Positions 1 to 11,754 of a stretch of DNA of 64,000 nucleotides are shown one piece after another. A program made the position numbers and the translations under genes. Source of the stretch: Sordariomycetes sp. S80-01Y (taxonomy: Eukaryota > Ascomycota > Sordariomycetes); the NCBI GenBank assembly GCA_037042185.1, contig JAXQJY010000024.1:434001-498000 (forward strand), read 5' to 3'. Each line of letters begins with the position of its first letter. The stretch's first letter is position 1. The notes under the pieces were generated by a model. That model was given only the letters and a program-made list of their open reading frames with translations. It searched no databases and was not told the DNA's origin.

Positions 1-897
1 GGTCTACGCCAATATTGTCGATGACGAACTCGTAAGATTGTGTAATGGTCTGGCGTGCAGCACCAGAAGCGTCGTTGGTGAGATCGTTGCGCCTCCTGAT
101 GTAGTTGAGGTAGACCGTCCACAGCTTAACGTTGGGAACAATCATGAGACATCTGCCAAAGAGCTGCTCTGCCTGAGCGAATTGATCCATGCCAAGCTCC
201 ATCTCGATCCATTCAACCCAGATATCCGCCTAGAGTGCGTTAGGGTCGTGGGCTAGCGACGGGAAATTCAGGCACTTACGGCTTGCGGAAATACTTCGAC
301 AAAGCGGTTGTAGACATCTCGCAGCGAGTCCAAGTTGCTCCGGCGTCGATACTCAGCCATGAGGTTGAGCCAAGCGTCCATATCGCCTCGCGGATCTTCC
401 TTGACCCGCGCCTCAAGCAAGGCCGTCGGGTCAATGCCACCCATCATAGGCGGTACCTCAACTGTAGTGTCAGTGGGAGCAGCCACAGCAACGGGTCTCT
501 GCGCTGCAGCGTTTTGCTGTTGCTCTGTTTGCTCCGGGACAGCGCTGTCCTGTGGCGCATTATCATCCTCCTGCTCTTCTTGCTCTTCTTCTTCCTCTTC
601 CTCTTCCTCCTCGTCCTCCTCGTCCGAAGCCTCTATGATGAAGCCTCCAGACGTTTTTGGTTTAGAAGATTGCTGTGGTGGGGTGGCAGACTTTTCAGGC
701 ACTTGGGCTGGGGGGTCAAAGGAAATGGATTCGGGATCATAGTCTCCTCCATCTTCTGAGCCGTCATTGTCTTCTTCTTGTTCTTCTTCTGCATCACCTT
801 GGACATGCGAATTGGGCACAGTTTGATCAACTTGTTCGTCGCTACTCTCATAATTGTTTGTAGGATCATATTCCTGTCCAGCCGCTGGGGATGCCAT
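1..897 (-). CDS. rna14: mRNA 3'-end-processing protein Rna14 (CstF-77 homologue), N-terminal part
   Basis: Subunit of cleavage factor IA, which recognises and cleaves pre-mRNA 3' ends in the nucleus; homologue of metazoan CstF-77. Exons complement(1..229, 280..897); the gene continues beyond base 1, so only about 282 N-terminal residues are visible. The first ~155 residues are disordered and very acidic (a long Glu run near residues 95-115). They lead into the HAT-repeat region: ALLEARVKEDPRGDMDAWLN, then, after a 50-nt intron with a CTAAC branch point, ADIWVEWIEMELGMDQFAQA. The ATG at 897 is the first in frame; upstream codons stay open only from non-ATG codons. It is divergent from asf1, sharing about 0.9 kb of promoter. 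The family call rests on the HAT repeats and their position after an acidic leader, a layout typical of fungal Rna14. Confidence 0.85.
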
Positions 898-1773
898 CCT
901 GGCGTCCGTGTTGCGCCGTGCGACACAGTGACCACAGCAGTCTCGTCTTCTTCTTCGGGCTGTTCGCAAGCGGCTTCCGCAAGTGGTTAAACAACTCTGA
1001 CTCGGTGTATCTCTGGAATGAATCGCACGAGGGTCGGATTTGGTCGGTTAGGAGGGTCGGCGCCGTTCTGCGATCGCTCGTTGTCGCGAGCTTTGTCGCT
1101 GTTCGTCTCGCGGTGCGGAGTCGTGCGGAGTCGTGCGGGAAAGACAAATAAATGTGTCTATTGCCCAATGAAGCCTCAGTCAGCTTCTCGTCACCAGCGG
1201 CAGAAGATGCGCAGAGGGGTGGATGGGGGTCGTCGTTGGTGATGAGGACAAGGACAGGTGGAATGGCTGGTTCAGTCATAAAAATCCGAAGCTCGATTCA
1301 TTGTTGCGATCACAGGAGGTTGGCAGCTAGCCCGGTCAGGACTAGCGCCCAGCACAGGGCAGCGGCGATGAGCGAGTGGAAAAGCGGGGCAATCGCGTCA
1401 GGCAACTGGAACCACTCAACGCGCTTGGCCGCCGCGGTCGCGTCCCACTTGATATCGAACCTGACTTGAATTCACCCTCGCCCTGCCCTCTCTTTATTTT
1501 CCTGCAACTCGTCTCCGATCTCTTCCTCCCTCACGCTTCTTCTCTTCTTTCTCAGTATCTGGAAGCGACGCGCTCGAGCTCAAAGCTGCCGTTACACAAA
1601 CAACCTGTGACTTGCGCAGCAACCTCCTCTCCGTTACTTGGATCTATTAACGACCCTGTCGTCGGATCCCCGCCTTCGCGACCTTAGCTACGACCTCGTT
1701 ACCATCGCTCTCCGGCCGCCTCTTCCCATCACCAACAAGAACCACAACACACACAACACCCACCGCCGCCGCA
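898..1773. promoter_or_regulatory. shared divergent promoter region rna14 / asf1
   Basis: 876 bp between two start codons facing away from each other. A strong pyrimidine-rich tract lies at about 1474-1560, just upstream of asf1, and is typical of fungal 5' leaders. Short ORFs here show no recognisable protein. No specific factor site is claimed. Confidence 0.5.
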
Positions 1774-2796
1774 ATGTCTGTCGTTCAGCTTCTGGGCGTC
1801 AAGGTTCTGAACAACCCCGCCAAGTTCACCGATAAGTACGAGTTCGAGATCACCTTTGAGTGTCTTGAGCCCCTCGAGAAGGGTTTGTGCCCACACCTGA
1901 CCCCTGGGCTACAGCGCCAGTGCTAACTACAACCAGATCTCGAGTGGAAGCTGACCTACGTTGGCTCTGCTACCTCGTAAGCTCCCCCGCTTCCACACCG
2001 CCTTCCGCCCTAACAGCCCCTCCAGCGATCAGTACGACCAGGAGCTCGACTCCCTCCTTGTTGGACCGATCCCGACAGGTGTCAATAAGTTCGTCTTCGA
2101 GGCCGACGCCCCCAACACGTCACGAATTCCTGAAACCGATATTCTCGGCGTCACTGTCGTTCTCCTGACATGTGCCTACGATGGACGCGAGTTTGTGCGC
2201 GTCGGTTACTACGTGAACAATGAGTACGATTCGGAGGAGCTGAACGCAGAGCCCCCTGCCAAGCCTCTCCTCGACCGCGTCAAGCGCAACGTCCTCGCTG
2301 AGAAGCCGCGCGTGACCCGCTTCGCCATCAAATGGTGAGTTATGAGGCGACTCTATTCGAAACGTTAAACAGCAAGCTGACCAGATACAGGGACTCTGAA
2401 GCTTCTGCCCCCGCGGAATTCCCTCCTGAGCAGCCGGAGGCTGAATTGGTCGCTGACGGTGATCAATACGGTGCTGAAGAGGAAGCTGAAGAAGCCGAGC
2501 TCGAGAAGGAGGCTGGCCAGCAGGGCGAGGACTCCGAGATGGCCGGTGTTGAGAACGAGAACGACGAGGCCGCCAAGGCCAAGACCGGCCACGAGAACGA
2601 CGAGGAGGAGATGTCCGAGGACGGCAGTGTCGACCTCGAAGGCGAGAGCAGCGAGGACGAGCTTGAGGAGGATGAGGAGGAAGGCGCTGAGGGCGCGGGC
2701 AAGACGCAGGGCGGAGATGATGCCATGGAGGTGGACATGGCCGACAGCAAGGGCGCCGACGTGCAGAGTGCCAAACCGGTCAGTGTGGCGTCCTAG
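1774..2796 (+). CDS. asf1: Histone H3-H4 chaperone Asf1
   Basis: Asf1 hands H3-H4 dimers to CAF-1 or HIR during nucleosome assembly. Exons 1774..1882, 1937..1976, 2026..2334, 2391..2796 give 287 residues. The start [20 protein letters not shown] and the conserved immunoglobulin-like core (about residues 1-155, including [20 protein letters not shown] and VGYYVNNEY) identify it firmly. The C-terminal ~130 residues are a highly acidic disordered tail (Glu/Asp-rich), as in yeast Asf1. The three introns of 49-56 nt keep the frame exactly; intron 1 has a perfect TGCTAAC branch point. The next gene downstream starts 1 kb away on the same strand. Confidence 0.96.
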
Positions 2797-3817
2797 GACT
2801 TTTTTGTCTTGTCTTGTTTGTGCTTTTTGGAGGACCCCTTTACTTGTCTTGTTGAACGATAGAGTTATGAGAGTTACGACGAGACGAAACAAGCTATGGT
2901 CCGGAAGCTGAGAGTTTCGCAGGCCTAGAGTATTTCCAGATAGGAGCACAATAACACATCTATCTGCGCGCTACCATTGCCCTGTATTGTTGCTATTGTC
3001 GCGTGGTTTGGACGTGGATGGCAGGCAGCACCTAGATTGGCTCAATGGTCGGCCCAGATGGAAAGGAAAGGATAGCTGCGGCGGTCAACACCAAGACGAT
3101 ATGGCCGCGACTCCGAAAAGTGGCAATGGAGAACCAGCACTGACTCACAACGCCGCTCCCTCAGTGACGTAGGTGAGTGAGGCCATCACGGTGCGCTACC
3201 TTACTTGGTGCACTTCCAACCGCGGCACCATCCGCCCGCCTCCAGCCGCACCAAGCCGAGCCACACTGGAATCGCACCGCCCAAACTCCAATGCGTTCCC
3301 TCCTTTCAGCCTCACTTTGCACCGTCCACTTCCCAGAGTCCGCCTGCATTTTCCCCCGATCCCGCTCCCATCTTCCAGGTTGTTAGGCTCGGGCCTCCGA
3401 GAGTGGGGTTCCTCTGCCGTCCCTATCAGAAAGGGGGACCACGTGCCGTCGCTCGCCCACCTCCCGCCTTGCTTCTGGCTCAAATCATTGGTAGCGCCAG
3501 GGCTGCCCTCTACGCCCAGTTGGAGATGGGCCACGGCTCAGCCGCAAGTGCGGTGGTCTCCGATCAGAGGATGCCTAATTAGACTAGCACGCCTAGGGCA
3601 GCGAGGTTCGCACTGGTGAGCGGGAGGCATGGATTTGGCTGCCTCGCTTCATGGGCTGTGCTGGATCTCAATTATAATTACCGGCTGATGTCCTCCATGC
3701 TCTCGCTCCTGATTTCACTCACACAGACTGATGGTTCAATGAGGGCGTACATCCGCCCGTTTATTACGCGCATTAGGAAGTCAGCTTCACGCAAACAGGC
3801 CCTGACGTCTCGCGATA
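2797..3817. other. intergenic, asf1 3' flank and CorA-like promoter
   Basis: About 1 kb with no supported gene. Overlapping ORFs at 3173-3619 lie in several frames without protein-like composition. A TGACGTAG motif at about 3164 and a TGACTCA motif at about 3142 resemble bZIP sites, but this is unproven. Confidence 0.4.
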
Positions 3818-6203
3818 ATGGCCAGCCAGCAGCAGAAAGTCGAAGACCTGGTCAAGTCCGTTGAAAAGCAGCATGAGCAGTACTTGGCCTCCCTGCGCTC
3901 CCTCCACGAGAACCTCACTCCCCGTCGTCGAGAACGTTCGGACACTCAGACAACCGTCAATGAATCCTTCCTGCCTCCAGCCCGTGCTCTCACAGGTCCC
4001 GTCTTCAGCTCTGGAGCCCAGCCAGCGTTGTCCTTCCCGCCAGTCCGGAAGTCAACCCTCGATGCACCGGACAGGGTTTCCATCTACACGGGGAATTCGC
4101 CTCGTCCGCTACCGGTGACGCCGAATCCGAACAGCGGCGAGTTTGCCATCAGGGATGAGGACCTGAACTTCATCCCGCTGCTGGATGGGAGCAGCCCGGC
4201 AAAGGAGTTCCCGAAGCCCAGTTCTACGCCGCCGGATGAGACACCGCGGACGACCAAGTATCTCACTCCCCTGAGGTTCACGGATGATATGCTCCTCCTG
4301 CACTTACGTGACTCGGAGTTCTGGGGTGAGACGGCTCGTTTGCTGGAGGAGCCTCTCAAGCGCAGAGGGGAGATCGACTTGGCGATGCCCTTTCGAGATT
4401 TTGCGGCTTACGAGCGGGAGGGTTACCTGAGTGCCACGTTTGAGGTCTACGACATCACGGATGACGCAAAGGCGAAGAAAACGAGCGTAGATGTGGATGT
4501 CCAGGGCCTGGTCAAGTATGCCGGTGACGGCCCTTACGACATGCAAGATGAGATCGTTGACGCGCCCATGGTGTGGGAGTCGATCAGAGAGGTCAACTCG
4601 GATGGGAAGTCGGTTGGCAGAATCACCATTGTTCAGGAGCCGACGCCCTTGATCCTTGCGGCACTGCATCTCACCATGGCTCCTCACTTCGACATGTCTG
4701 AGATAATCCACCATTTCCTTTCCGATACCCCCAACAGAGGGCGGACGCACGCTTGTCTTCATCGGGCGTTCGAGAAGGATCCCTACTCGCTGTCAGCACC
4801 TATCCCTGAGGCAGCCATCTCCTTCGCCAATCTTCGACAACGGTCGTTCTTCTTTGCGTTCAAATACTACACCGTTGTCGGGGACGACCTCGAACCAGCA
4901 CCCTGGCAGAGATTCGACAAGAGGGAGTCAGACAAGCGTGGGGGAGATCACGTCGACATCGCCGAGTGTGGCTCCATCCTGGCTCTGTCGCTGGAGGGTG
5001 AGCCGACAAAGCCCCTGAGGATCAGACCGAGGAGGGAGAGGACGAGGGAAGGTTTCCTGTTCGATACCTTCGGGCCGTGGCATCTCCTCAACATCCAGAG
5101 CTTTCCGGACGACGAGCACACAGTTCGAAGCGAGGATTTCCAGCAGAAGAACTTCTACAACGGACCGTACGCCTTTCTAGATCTCCTTATTGCAGAATAC
5201 AGAGACGCGGGGAAGAGAAACCAGATCCTGCATGAAAGAATCACCAAGCTAATCACCCCACCTGTAAGTTTACTTAACCCCTGAAGCCCACGCGTCGTTC
5301 ACGGTATGCTAATGCGCGCCAGACGGAGTTCATGTTCGACCGCCGCCTCCGCGATAAGCTCCTCTTCGAGGACAAGCACTTCACCTACATTCGCCGCTAC
5401 TTCTGGGCCTACAACACCCTCGCCGTGATCAACACGGGCATCAAGGCCATGATCACCTCCTACGTCGACACCTTCACCGACGACTTCTGGGCCGGCACTC
5501 ATCCATTGCTCTGGCCCATCCCCTCCTCCCTGTCCCCCGAAAAGGCTGACGCTTATCGCGAGAAGCTGGCGGTTTTGAAGAAGGAGCTGGACAAAGTAGT
5601 GTCCGAGCTGGGGGAAGTTCTCAAGAGGAATGAGAGGACGAGAAAGGAGATCGAGAATTTGAGGGATCAGCTGTTTAGCGGAAGCAGTATCAAGGAAAGC
5701 AGGAGGGCAATCGATCAGGGAGACAACATCCGGATCTTGACGATGATCAGCATGATCTTTCTGCCTTTGACCTTCGTCACGGTAAGCCTTCCCCAGCCCA
5801 TTCTTCGAGCTGAAGCTGACATGGACAGTCCGTCTTCGGAATGACAGAGTTCTCGATCCCAGCCAACGACTGGCGCTTCGCCATCTCCATGGTGCTCGTC
5901 TGCATACCCTTCATGATCCTCGTCTTCCTGCTGCAGACCCGCATATGCGCCGTCCTGCTGCGCCGCGCCGCGTCCTGGGTCTCGCGGAAGTTCACGTACG
6001 GGCTGGCGTGGATCAGGGCCGGCAGGGACGCCGGGGCGGGCGACAGGGACAACTGGAGCACCGCGCCGACGGCCGTGAGGATGGGCAGGAAGAGGCGCCT
6101 GATGGCCATGGAGGGGGAGAAGAAAGAGAGCGGGACTTGGCCTTGGGACGCCTGGCTGGGCGGCAGGGATGGGAGGGAGGAGAGGGGTGATGGCAGGGTA
6201 TGA
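3818..6203 (+). CDS. CorA-like divalent-cation transporter domain protein
   Basis: Exons 3818..5263, 5323..5781, 5829..6203 give 759 residues. The large N-terminal part (about 1-480) is soluble and not recognised beyond the fungal CorA-like architecture. A helical region follows with a coiled coil near residues 550-600 (KKELDKVVSELGEVLKRNER). Two membrane helices sit near the C-terminus: ILTMISMIFLPLTFVTSVFG (about residues 620-639) and WRFAISMVLVCIPFMILVFL. This two-helix hairpin after a long helix is the CorA/Mg2+ channel layout. The loop motif that is normally Gly-Met-Asn reads Gly-Met-Thr here (residues 639-641). Many filamentous-fungal CorA-like proteins have such large N-terminal extensions, and their transport activity is mostly untested. 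A basic cytosolic tail follows TM2. Confidence 0.75.
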
Positions 6204-7145
6204 TGATGTGTTCATGACTCATGATCTGACTTTGGACTGAGCGAGCAACAAGCGAGCATAGCGTTTTCATGTGACTTTTACAGCTGTTTATCGAATTGAT
6301 CACTTCCATTTTGCACCTGCTCATCAGACCGAAAGACGCCCGGGTCTCTGCCCTAGCATCAACGTGCTGCCCCATTCTGCCCCTTTTCTGACCCTTTACT
6401 CTCTGGACCTCTGACCTAACATACTGCTTAGGTAGTACTTCGTCTAAAGCTGTAAGTAGAACGAGCCCTTCACACAGCTACTAAAAGTACAACAGTTCTA
6501 CATTATTTCGCTCTGCTGTCTCCCGCACAGTGAAGACAGAAATGCCGGAGAGACGGGCAACACAGACTCGTTGGACCCGTCGTCCACACAATGTATTCAC
6601 AAGAAATTTGAAGCACATACCTTGCTTTCCATTTTCTTTCATTCCTCAGAGCCAATAGTTCTTCAGATAAGAATAATCCCAACGTGAGGTCCACACTTAG
6701 CTCAACGCCAGGCGTTTCCGCGAACCTTGCATCCATGAGAGTCAAAATCTAGCCAGACGGGGCCATAAAGGCCATCAATTCTCCTCAGCTTCGTATCCAA
6801 CACGTGTTTGGATGAAGAGGGCATAAGATTTTGCGACGACCTTGTGAACTTTTCTCCGCCGAATTAGGATCCTTGATCGCGGGCTATCGTCGAACCTTAC
6901 CCCTTTTACTCCCGGCCTGGGGCGATATACCAGCTCTGCACCAAGGTTTAAAGGTGTCCTAAGATGCTTTGGCTCTCGAAGTTTCACATGTTGTAAAACG
7001 TTGAGGTGTATTTAGAAATTACTGTTTCGCTGGTCATGTCGTCCACCTTCCCCCAGAGCAGACGTAGGATCATCTTCGACAGCACATCACCAACGCGAGC
7101 TGAGCTTCTTCACGGGAACATACCATCTCGAGGCCAGGAGACATC
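6204..7145. other. intergenic, no supported gene
   Basis: 0.94 kb, more AT-rich than its surroundings after 6400. Short ORFs on both strands (for example 6503-6745 minus) have no recognisable features. Confidence 0.4.
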
Positions 7146-7565
7146 ATGGCTTTTGTTGCTCGCAAGTTCCCCAAACTATTCCGAGATAAAGTCGGCCGGG
7201 ACAACCACTACTGTCTGGGTCGCCTCCTCGAGCCGTCCCCAACCCTCGAGACCATCGCACGCACGCCCTTCGTCGCTCCCCCTCGTACGCCATGCATTGA
7301 TCCCGATTACGATCAAGCCCGCGAGCGTCGCCTTCGCCGTGCCCATGAGACTATCCACCACTTCCACGCCCTCGGTATCGACGATTGGTCCGGTCCTCAG
7401 AGCCTGAGTACCCACCATCAGAGCTACACGCTTCGACGACTATGCGCGAACAGCCCTTCTGAGAAGCCTGAGCTCGGAATAGCCTCGAGATGCACTGCAT
7501 TTAACGCTCTGCGAGAGGAGTATCGCAGGTACCATCACCCCTTCCGCGGTGGCACCAGCACATGA
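7146..7565 (+). CDS. hypothetical protein, 139 residues
   Basis: An ATG-started frame beginning MAFVARKFPKLFRDKVGRD that encodes a basic, His/Arg-rich soluble protein with no signal peptide or membrane segment. I do not recognise it. The stop codon overlaps the ATG of a second frame (7562-7864) by the sequence ATGA. That arrangement is uncommon in fungi and may mean the two are parts of one spliced gene whose intron I could not define. It lies alone between the CorA-like gene and the convergent RasGAP gene. It could equally be non-coding. Confidence 0.25.
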   Translation: MAFVARKFPKLFRDKVGRDNHYCLGRLLEPSPTLETIARTPFVAPPRTPCIDPDYDQARERRLRRAHETIHHFHALGIDDWSGPQSLSTHHQSYTLRRLCANSPSEKPELGIASRCTAFNALREEYRRYHHPFRGGTST

Positions 7566-7864
7566 ACAACAAGCAGCCTCCCGCCAGTTTCATACCTAGC
7601 CTTCAAGTTGAACTGATCCCAAGACCTGACGACAATAGACGTCGCCGTGCTAATTTCAATCGGAAGAACTTAAGGATCGTGGAATCGGACTCACCACAGG
7701 TACCTCAGGGGTTCTCTCAGCTTCAACTGTACGGACAGGAGTTCGTCCACACGGATGATATCGGGGTTGAAGTCGAGGGACAGGCGAGCACAGAGCAGTC
7801 ATGCGGCAGCCGGGACTTACTAAAGAGGGTTTTTTCTTCCAGGCCGCCAATACGCCATGATTGA
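7562..7864 (+). CDS. hypothetical ORF overlapping the previous one
   Basis: 100 codons starting MNNKQPPASFIPSLQVELIP, polar and Arg/Gln-rich. Its start overlaps the stop of the 7146-7565 frame. No family is recognised. It is listed only because it continues directly from the previous frame and could be a 3' exon of the same gene. Confidence 0.12.
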   Translation: MNNKQPPASFIPSLQVELIPRPDDNRRRRANFNRKNLRIVESDSPQVPQGFSQLQLYGQEFVHTDDIGVEVEGQASTEQSCGSRDLLKRVFSSRPPIRHD

Positions 7865-7865
7865 G

Positions 7866-8561
7866 GGTTCGTTTGTCCATTATTGGTTCTTGCTCGAGAA
7901 GCCGCTCCTGTCGGCCCACCAGCACGTAAATCCAACGCATCGATTGCCCTGCCACCTTGCCGCGGTTTTGTACTTTCTTTACCCGAGTTTTGTGTCGATT
8001 CTATTTGAGGTCTTCTCAAAGCGTTCATATAGCGTAGTATGTGTTCAAGGCTAGCTAACGCCGGAGACTCGGCGACACCCCTTGTCTGCCGTCTGGCGGT
8101 CCCCTTTGATTGAAACACCTTATAGCACTCAAGTGGGCAAGGTGGTCCATGGATTTGATCATAATAGCATGTGCTTGATGAAGCATGTACATTACGCCAC
8201 CCATCCAAATAACGCAAGCTTAGCTCACCAACTAACATTACAATCCTCCTCATGGACACTTCCAAGATAGACCGCCGCCCAGGACCAGCCGAAGGAGCAT
8301 CTTCAACCCTACCCGTGACATCATGATTGTGTAAGTACGCGCACGTCGACATCTTCGCCAAAAGAGAAACGTAACAAAGGGAATCCGCCGAGACCCGTGA
8401 GCCTCGTGCGCCGCCCCCATATCGATATTGCAACCAGATAAAAATGGCTCGCTGCAGGTATAACTGAGTCAACAACTTCCGTGGTATCGGTGCTCCGCAA
8501 CGCCGTGAGTTCGTGGTACAATAGATAGACATGCGCTAAAAGGAAGTAGCAGAGGCTGGGT
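7866..8561. other. intergenic, RasGAP 3' flank
   Basis: About 0.7 kb. It holds the 3' untranslated side of the minus-strand RasGAP gene and nothing else I can support. Confidence 0.4.
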
Positions 8562-11100
8562 CTACCAACCCTTCTTCCTGGCGAATCGCTTATTAAGCAG
8601 GGCGAGGACTTTGGGAACGTTGAACTGGACATATTCAAGATCAAGTTCGTCTTGATTGTCCTTTTGCATCTCAAGGAGGTCGTCCAGCTTAAGGTCGAGC
8701 TCAAGAAGGCCGCGAGTGCGTCCTGGAAACGTGTTAGTCATTATTCGAGATAATCCGGCCTGGAAAGATTTACCCTTGTAGTGCAACGAAATAACAAATG
8801 TCCCCGGCAAGGGGCTTGTGAAGTTGAAGTAGATGTTCGCCCGCCGGTTGTCTGGGACGTTGGACTTTTGGATGACACCCTCCTTCTCCAACTGCTGATG
8901 GGTGAACTTGTAGGGGCCAAGGACTTGCTGCTTTTGCTGCTTGCGCTTGGTGCCCTCGCTCTGTGAGCGGACGTTGTGCAGGTAGCTTTTGTATGTCTCG
9001 AGCTGACCAACCAAGTAGGTGTTGTGGTCACGGATGGTCTTGTAGACCTCGTTGAGCTTGATGGTCTCAGCCAGAACGCCATCCTTGAGCGAACCAAGAT
9101 GGTGCAGCTCCTGGTCGACCTCGTCTCGCAAAGTACTGAACTGGTCGCTCTTATCGATGACTCCCAGCTCTTGCAGTTGCGACAACAGCTCCATGGCCCG
9201 GATACCTTTGCGCACCATGACCGCGTCGTTGCGACTTGTGGCAGCTGCGTCAGCAATGCGCTCGAGGCGGAGGGGCTTGCGCGCGACGTGACTGGTCGCG
9301 GGGATCGATCGCATGATCTGCACAAAGATTGTCTTCGCCTCCATAAAGAAGACCTCCTCCTGGGTGATGTCGAGCGCAGCCGTAAGATCATCGATGGCTG
9401 TTTCCCAGCGACTGAAGAGGGGCAGGTTGATGACCTTGTTCTCCTTGCGAGGGACCTGGGCCGGCGCAGGGCCCAGCTCTGATACAATGACAGCCAAGTG
9501 GGAGTTGTCATCCTTGCAAATTTCACCTCGGTGCTTCTCGATCAGCCCGTGCATCGCGTAGATCTCGTTCAAAGTGATATCCAGCTCCAAGTCCTTCTTC
9601 GACAGAGCCACGTAGTTGTCCATCTCCAAGCTGTCGTAGAAGTCCTGGACCTCGCAAAGATCCAACAAGAAGCGATTGATCCTGTCCTTGTTGGATTGCA
9701 CGAACGGCTGGAGCTTAGCCATATATGGCTCTTTGGCATACGACGGCTTGTTGGCCAGGTTCTGCAGCATCTTGGCGATGTAGGTAAGTGTCCTCCTAGG
9801 GCGCTCGGCCGGGTTGCCGTCAATGAGCATGTATGACTTCGGCGTGACGATGGCTGGGTTGATGAATCGCAAGAAGAAGAAACCACCGATGAGGGTGCAT
9901 ATAACCTGATCGTTGGCATCAGGGTACTTGCGCTTGGTCAAACTCCTGATCTGCTTGCAGATCCACCTGATACCGTAAGGTGCCTCCTCAAGACCCTCGA
10001 TGATCGTGTTCAAGAAACCGTTGGCGATTTCCGTCAACATCGTCAGGCGAGGCTCGATGATGGCTTGAACTTGAGCGTTCTCGGCGGCCTGCTCAGCGGT
10101 GATGCCCTTGGGCAGGTTTGGCGGCGGCTTGCCAGTATCCTCCTCGATCTGCTCCACCATGCGCTCGTAAACCTTCAAGGGGTTGATTTCCAGGTCCAGG
10201 TCCCGCAGTTGGATTAAGCTGTCGATCCTGTCCGCAAGAACCGTCTTGAGGAAGCTCTGGCCAGGGCCTCGTCGTGTGTACGTCGTCATTAGTCGGGAAA
10301 TAGGCGTGTTGGCGCGCAGGAGCGAGGAGTAATCGGACGTGTTGTCGAATTGATAGGTGAGAACGGACTGTAGCATATTAGCTCTCCGATCAAGTACCCA
10401 TCTTCTGGAAGCGTGCTTACTTGGAACATAGTGAGCAGAAGATGCTCCTCTCGGCTCTCGTACTGGTTTCCGTAGATGGTGAACATGACTGTTTGCAGCA
10501 GCGAATCGATTTCGGCCATGGAGACCAATCTGCAGAGATGCGCGATATGGCGAGGCTCTGACTGCAAGAGGAACATGAGGTTGCCGTATTTCTGCGTCTT
10601 GTCGTCGTTAGGGAAAAAACCCTCCTGCATCTCAGTGGCGTCTTCCAAGTGACTGGCAACTTCGTTTTGCTGCAAACATTAGAGTGGTTCCTGACGCCGG
10701 TCAAAGCTTACCGACCTCTTCCAAAGCCATACGGTTCTGAATCAGTAGCGCGATTCTGGAATCCAGATATCGCACATCCTTCTCCAGAACGAAGTTCTTC
10801 TTCGATTGCGAAGAAATCTTGGACTTGAGGTCCCGCAGAACCTTTTGGGCTGCGCATGGTCAGCTGATGTCTACATGCCGAGTAGTTGCAATACGCACCC
10901 TTGGCGAGCTCATCTTCGATTTGGAGGTCGCCTTCATTTGCTGACATGGACATGTACAGCGCAGACATGGAGTAGCGCTTTGACTGGCGCGCCGAGCGGG
11001 AGCCATCGTAGGAAGACATGGTGTTTTGTCGGGTGAGGGCGTTACCCGAGGACGAAGAGCCTAGAGAGTCGCGGGAAGGGTTGTGCAGCTTGACCGACAT
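8562..11100 (-). CDS. Ras GTPase-activating protein, fungal GapA / IQGAP-related type
   Basis: Stimulates GTP hydrolysis by Ras at the plasma membrane. Exons complement(8562..8722, 8774..10367, 10421..10669, 10716..10849, 10899..11100) give 779 residues. The N-terminus (1-60) is Ser/Arg-rich and disordered, and a coiled coil follows around 65-110. The RasGAP domain spans about 150-450. It has an arginine-finger context [14 protein letters not shown] (Arg213) and the hallmark FLRFINPAI (360-368). A RasGAP C-terminal domain follows (about 540-690), including [15 protein letters not shown]. This layout matches the Aspergillus GapA / fission yeast Gap1 group rather than IRA-type GAPs. The last intron (8723-8773, 51 nt) is a multiple of three with no stop, so retention would insert 17 residues. 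The donor of intron 2 (GTCGGT at 10715) is less certain; GTAAGC lies four bases further in but breaks the frame. Confidence 0.9.
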
Positions 11101-11542
11101 GGTAAGGCAATTGCTGGCGGTTAGGAATTGCAACTTTAGGCTCTGAGGCCCTCAAAGCCTCACGCTCGGTGCTAGCCTTCTCTCGGCGTAGGTGATTGCG
11201 GCGGCAGCAACACGATAGCTGGATGACTTTCGGGCAGCCAGCGCCAATTCGTAGCAAGCGACGGTCGGTCGAAGGACTCGGCAGTACAAAGCTGACGGGG
11301 CCAAGAAGACGACGCGGACGATTCGAAGAGGTAGCCAACGTCGAGTGCCAATGGCTATCGATATGTTGAATGATTGGCGAGGCAGTCGGGCAGAGCTGAG
11401 GCGGGCAATCGAGGTCGGCTCGGGGTGGCACACGAGATGGCCTGACGAGGAACGATGAACGCAGTATCGGCACGGCAACAAAGTATAGATGCGATAAAGA
11501 GTTACGCGCTGGGTCAATTGCAACACAATGTATGGTGCTCCT

Positions 11543-11553
11543 TGAGTGACTCA
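11543..11553. promoter_or_regulatory. candidate AP-1/Gcn4-type palindrome upstream of RasGAP
   Basis: TGAGTGACTCA is a perfect inverted repeat containing the bZIP core TGACTCA, 440 bp upstream of the RasGAP start. A second TGACTCA occurs near 11803. This is a motif match only. Confidence 0.25.
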
Positions 11554-11715
11554 AACAGGTAAAGGATATGGGTCGTGTAGTTGGCAGTGGCCCTTTGGGG
11601 AAGAGAAGGAGAGAAGGAGGGGGGGGCGAGAGAACGCAGGGCTGTCGGCCAATGTACGTAACCGCCAAACAGCGCAGAGTGGCAGGACTCAACGAAGAGG
11701 AGGGAGGGGAGGGAT

Positions 11716-11754
11716 CGACGACCAGTGCAGCGACGACCAGTGCAGCGACGACCA
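11716..11754. repeat. 15-bp tandem repeat, 2.6 copies
   Basis: The unit CGACGACCAGTGCAG occurs at 11716-11730 and 11731-11745, and its first nine bases occur again at 11746-11754, all identical. It lies in the long RasGAP upstream region, outside any supported gene. Confidence 0.85.

Noticed and set aside
283-759. plus-strand ORFs rich in Leu/Phe and Ser runs
   Set aside because: They are the mirror of the Glu-coding repeats in rna14 on the minus strand.
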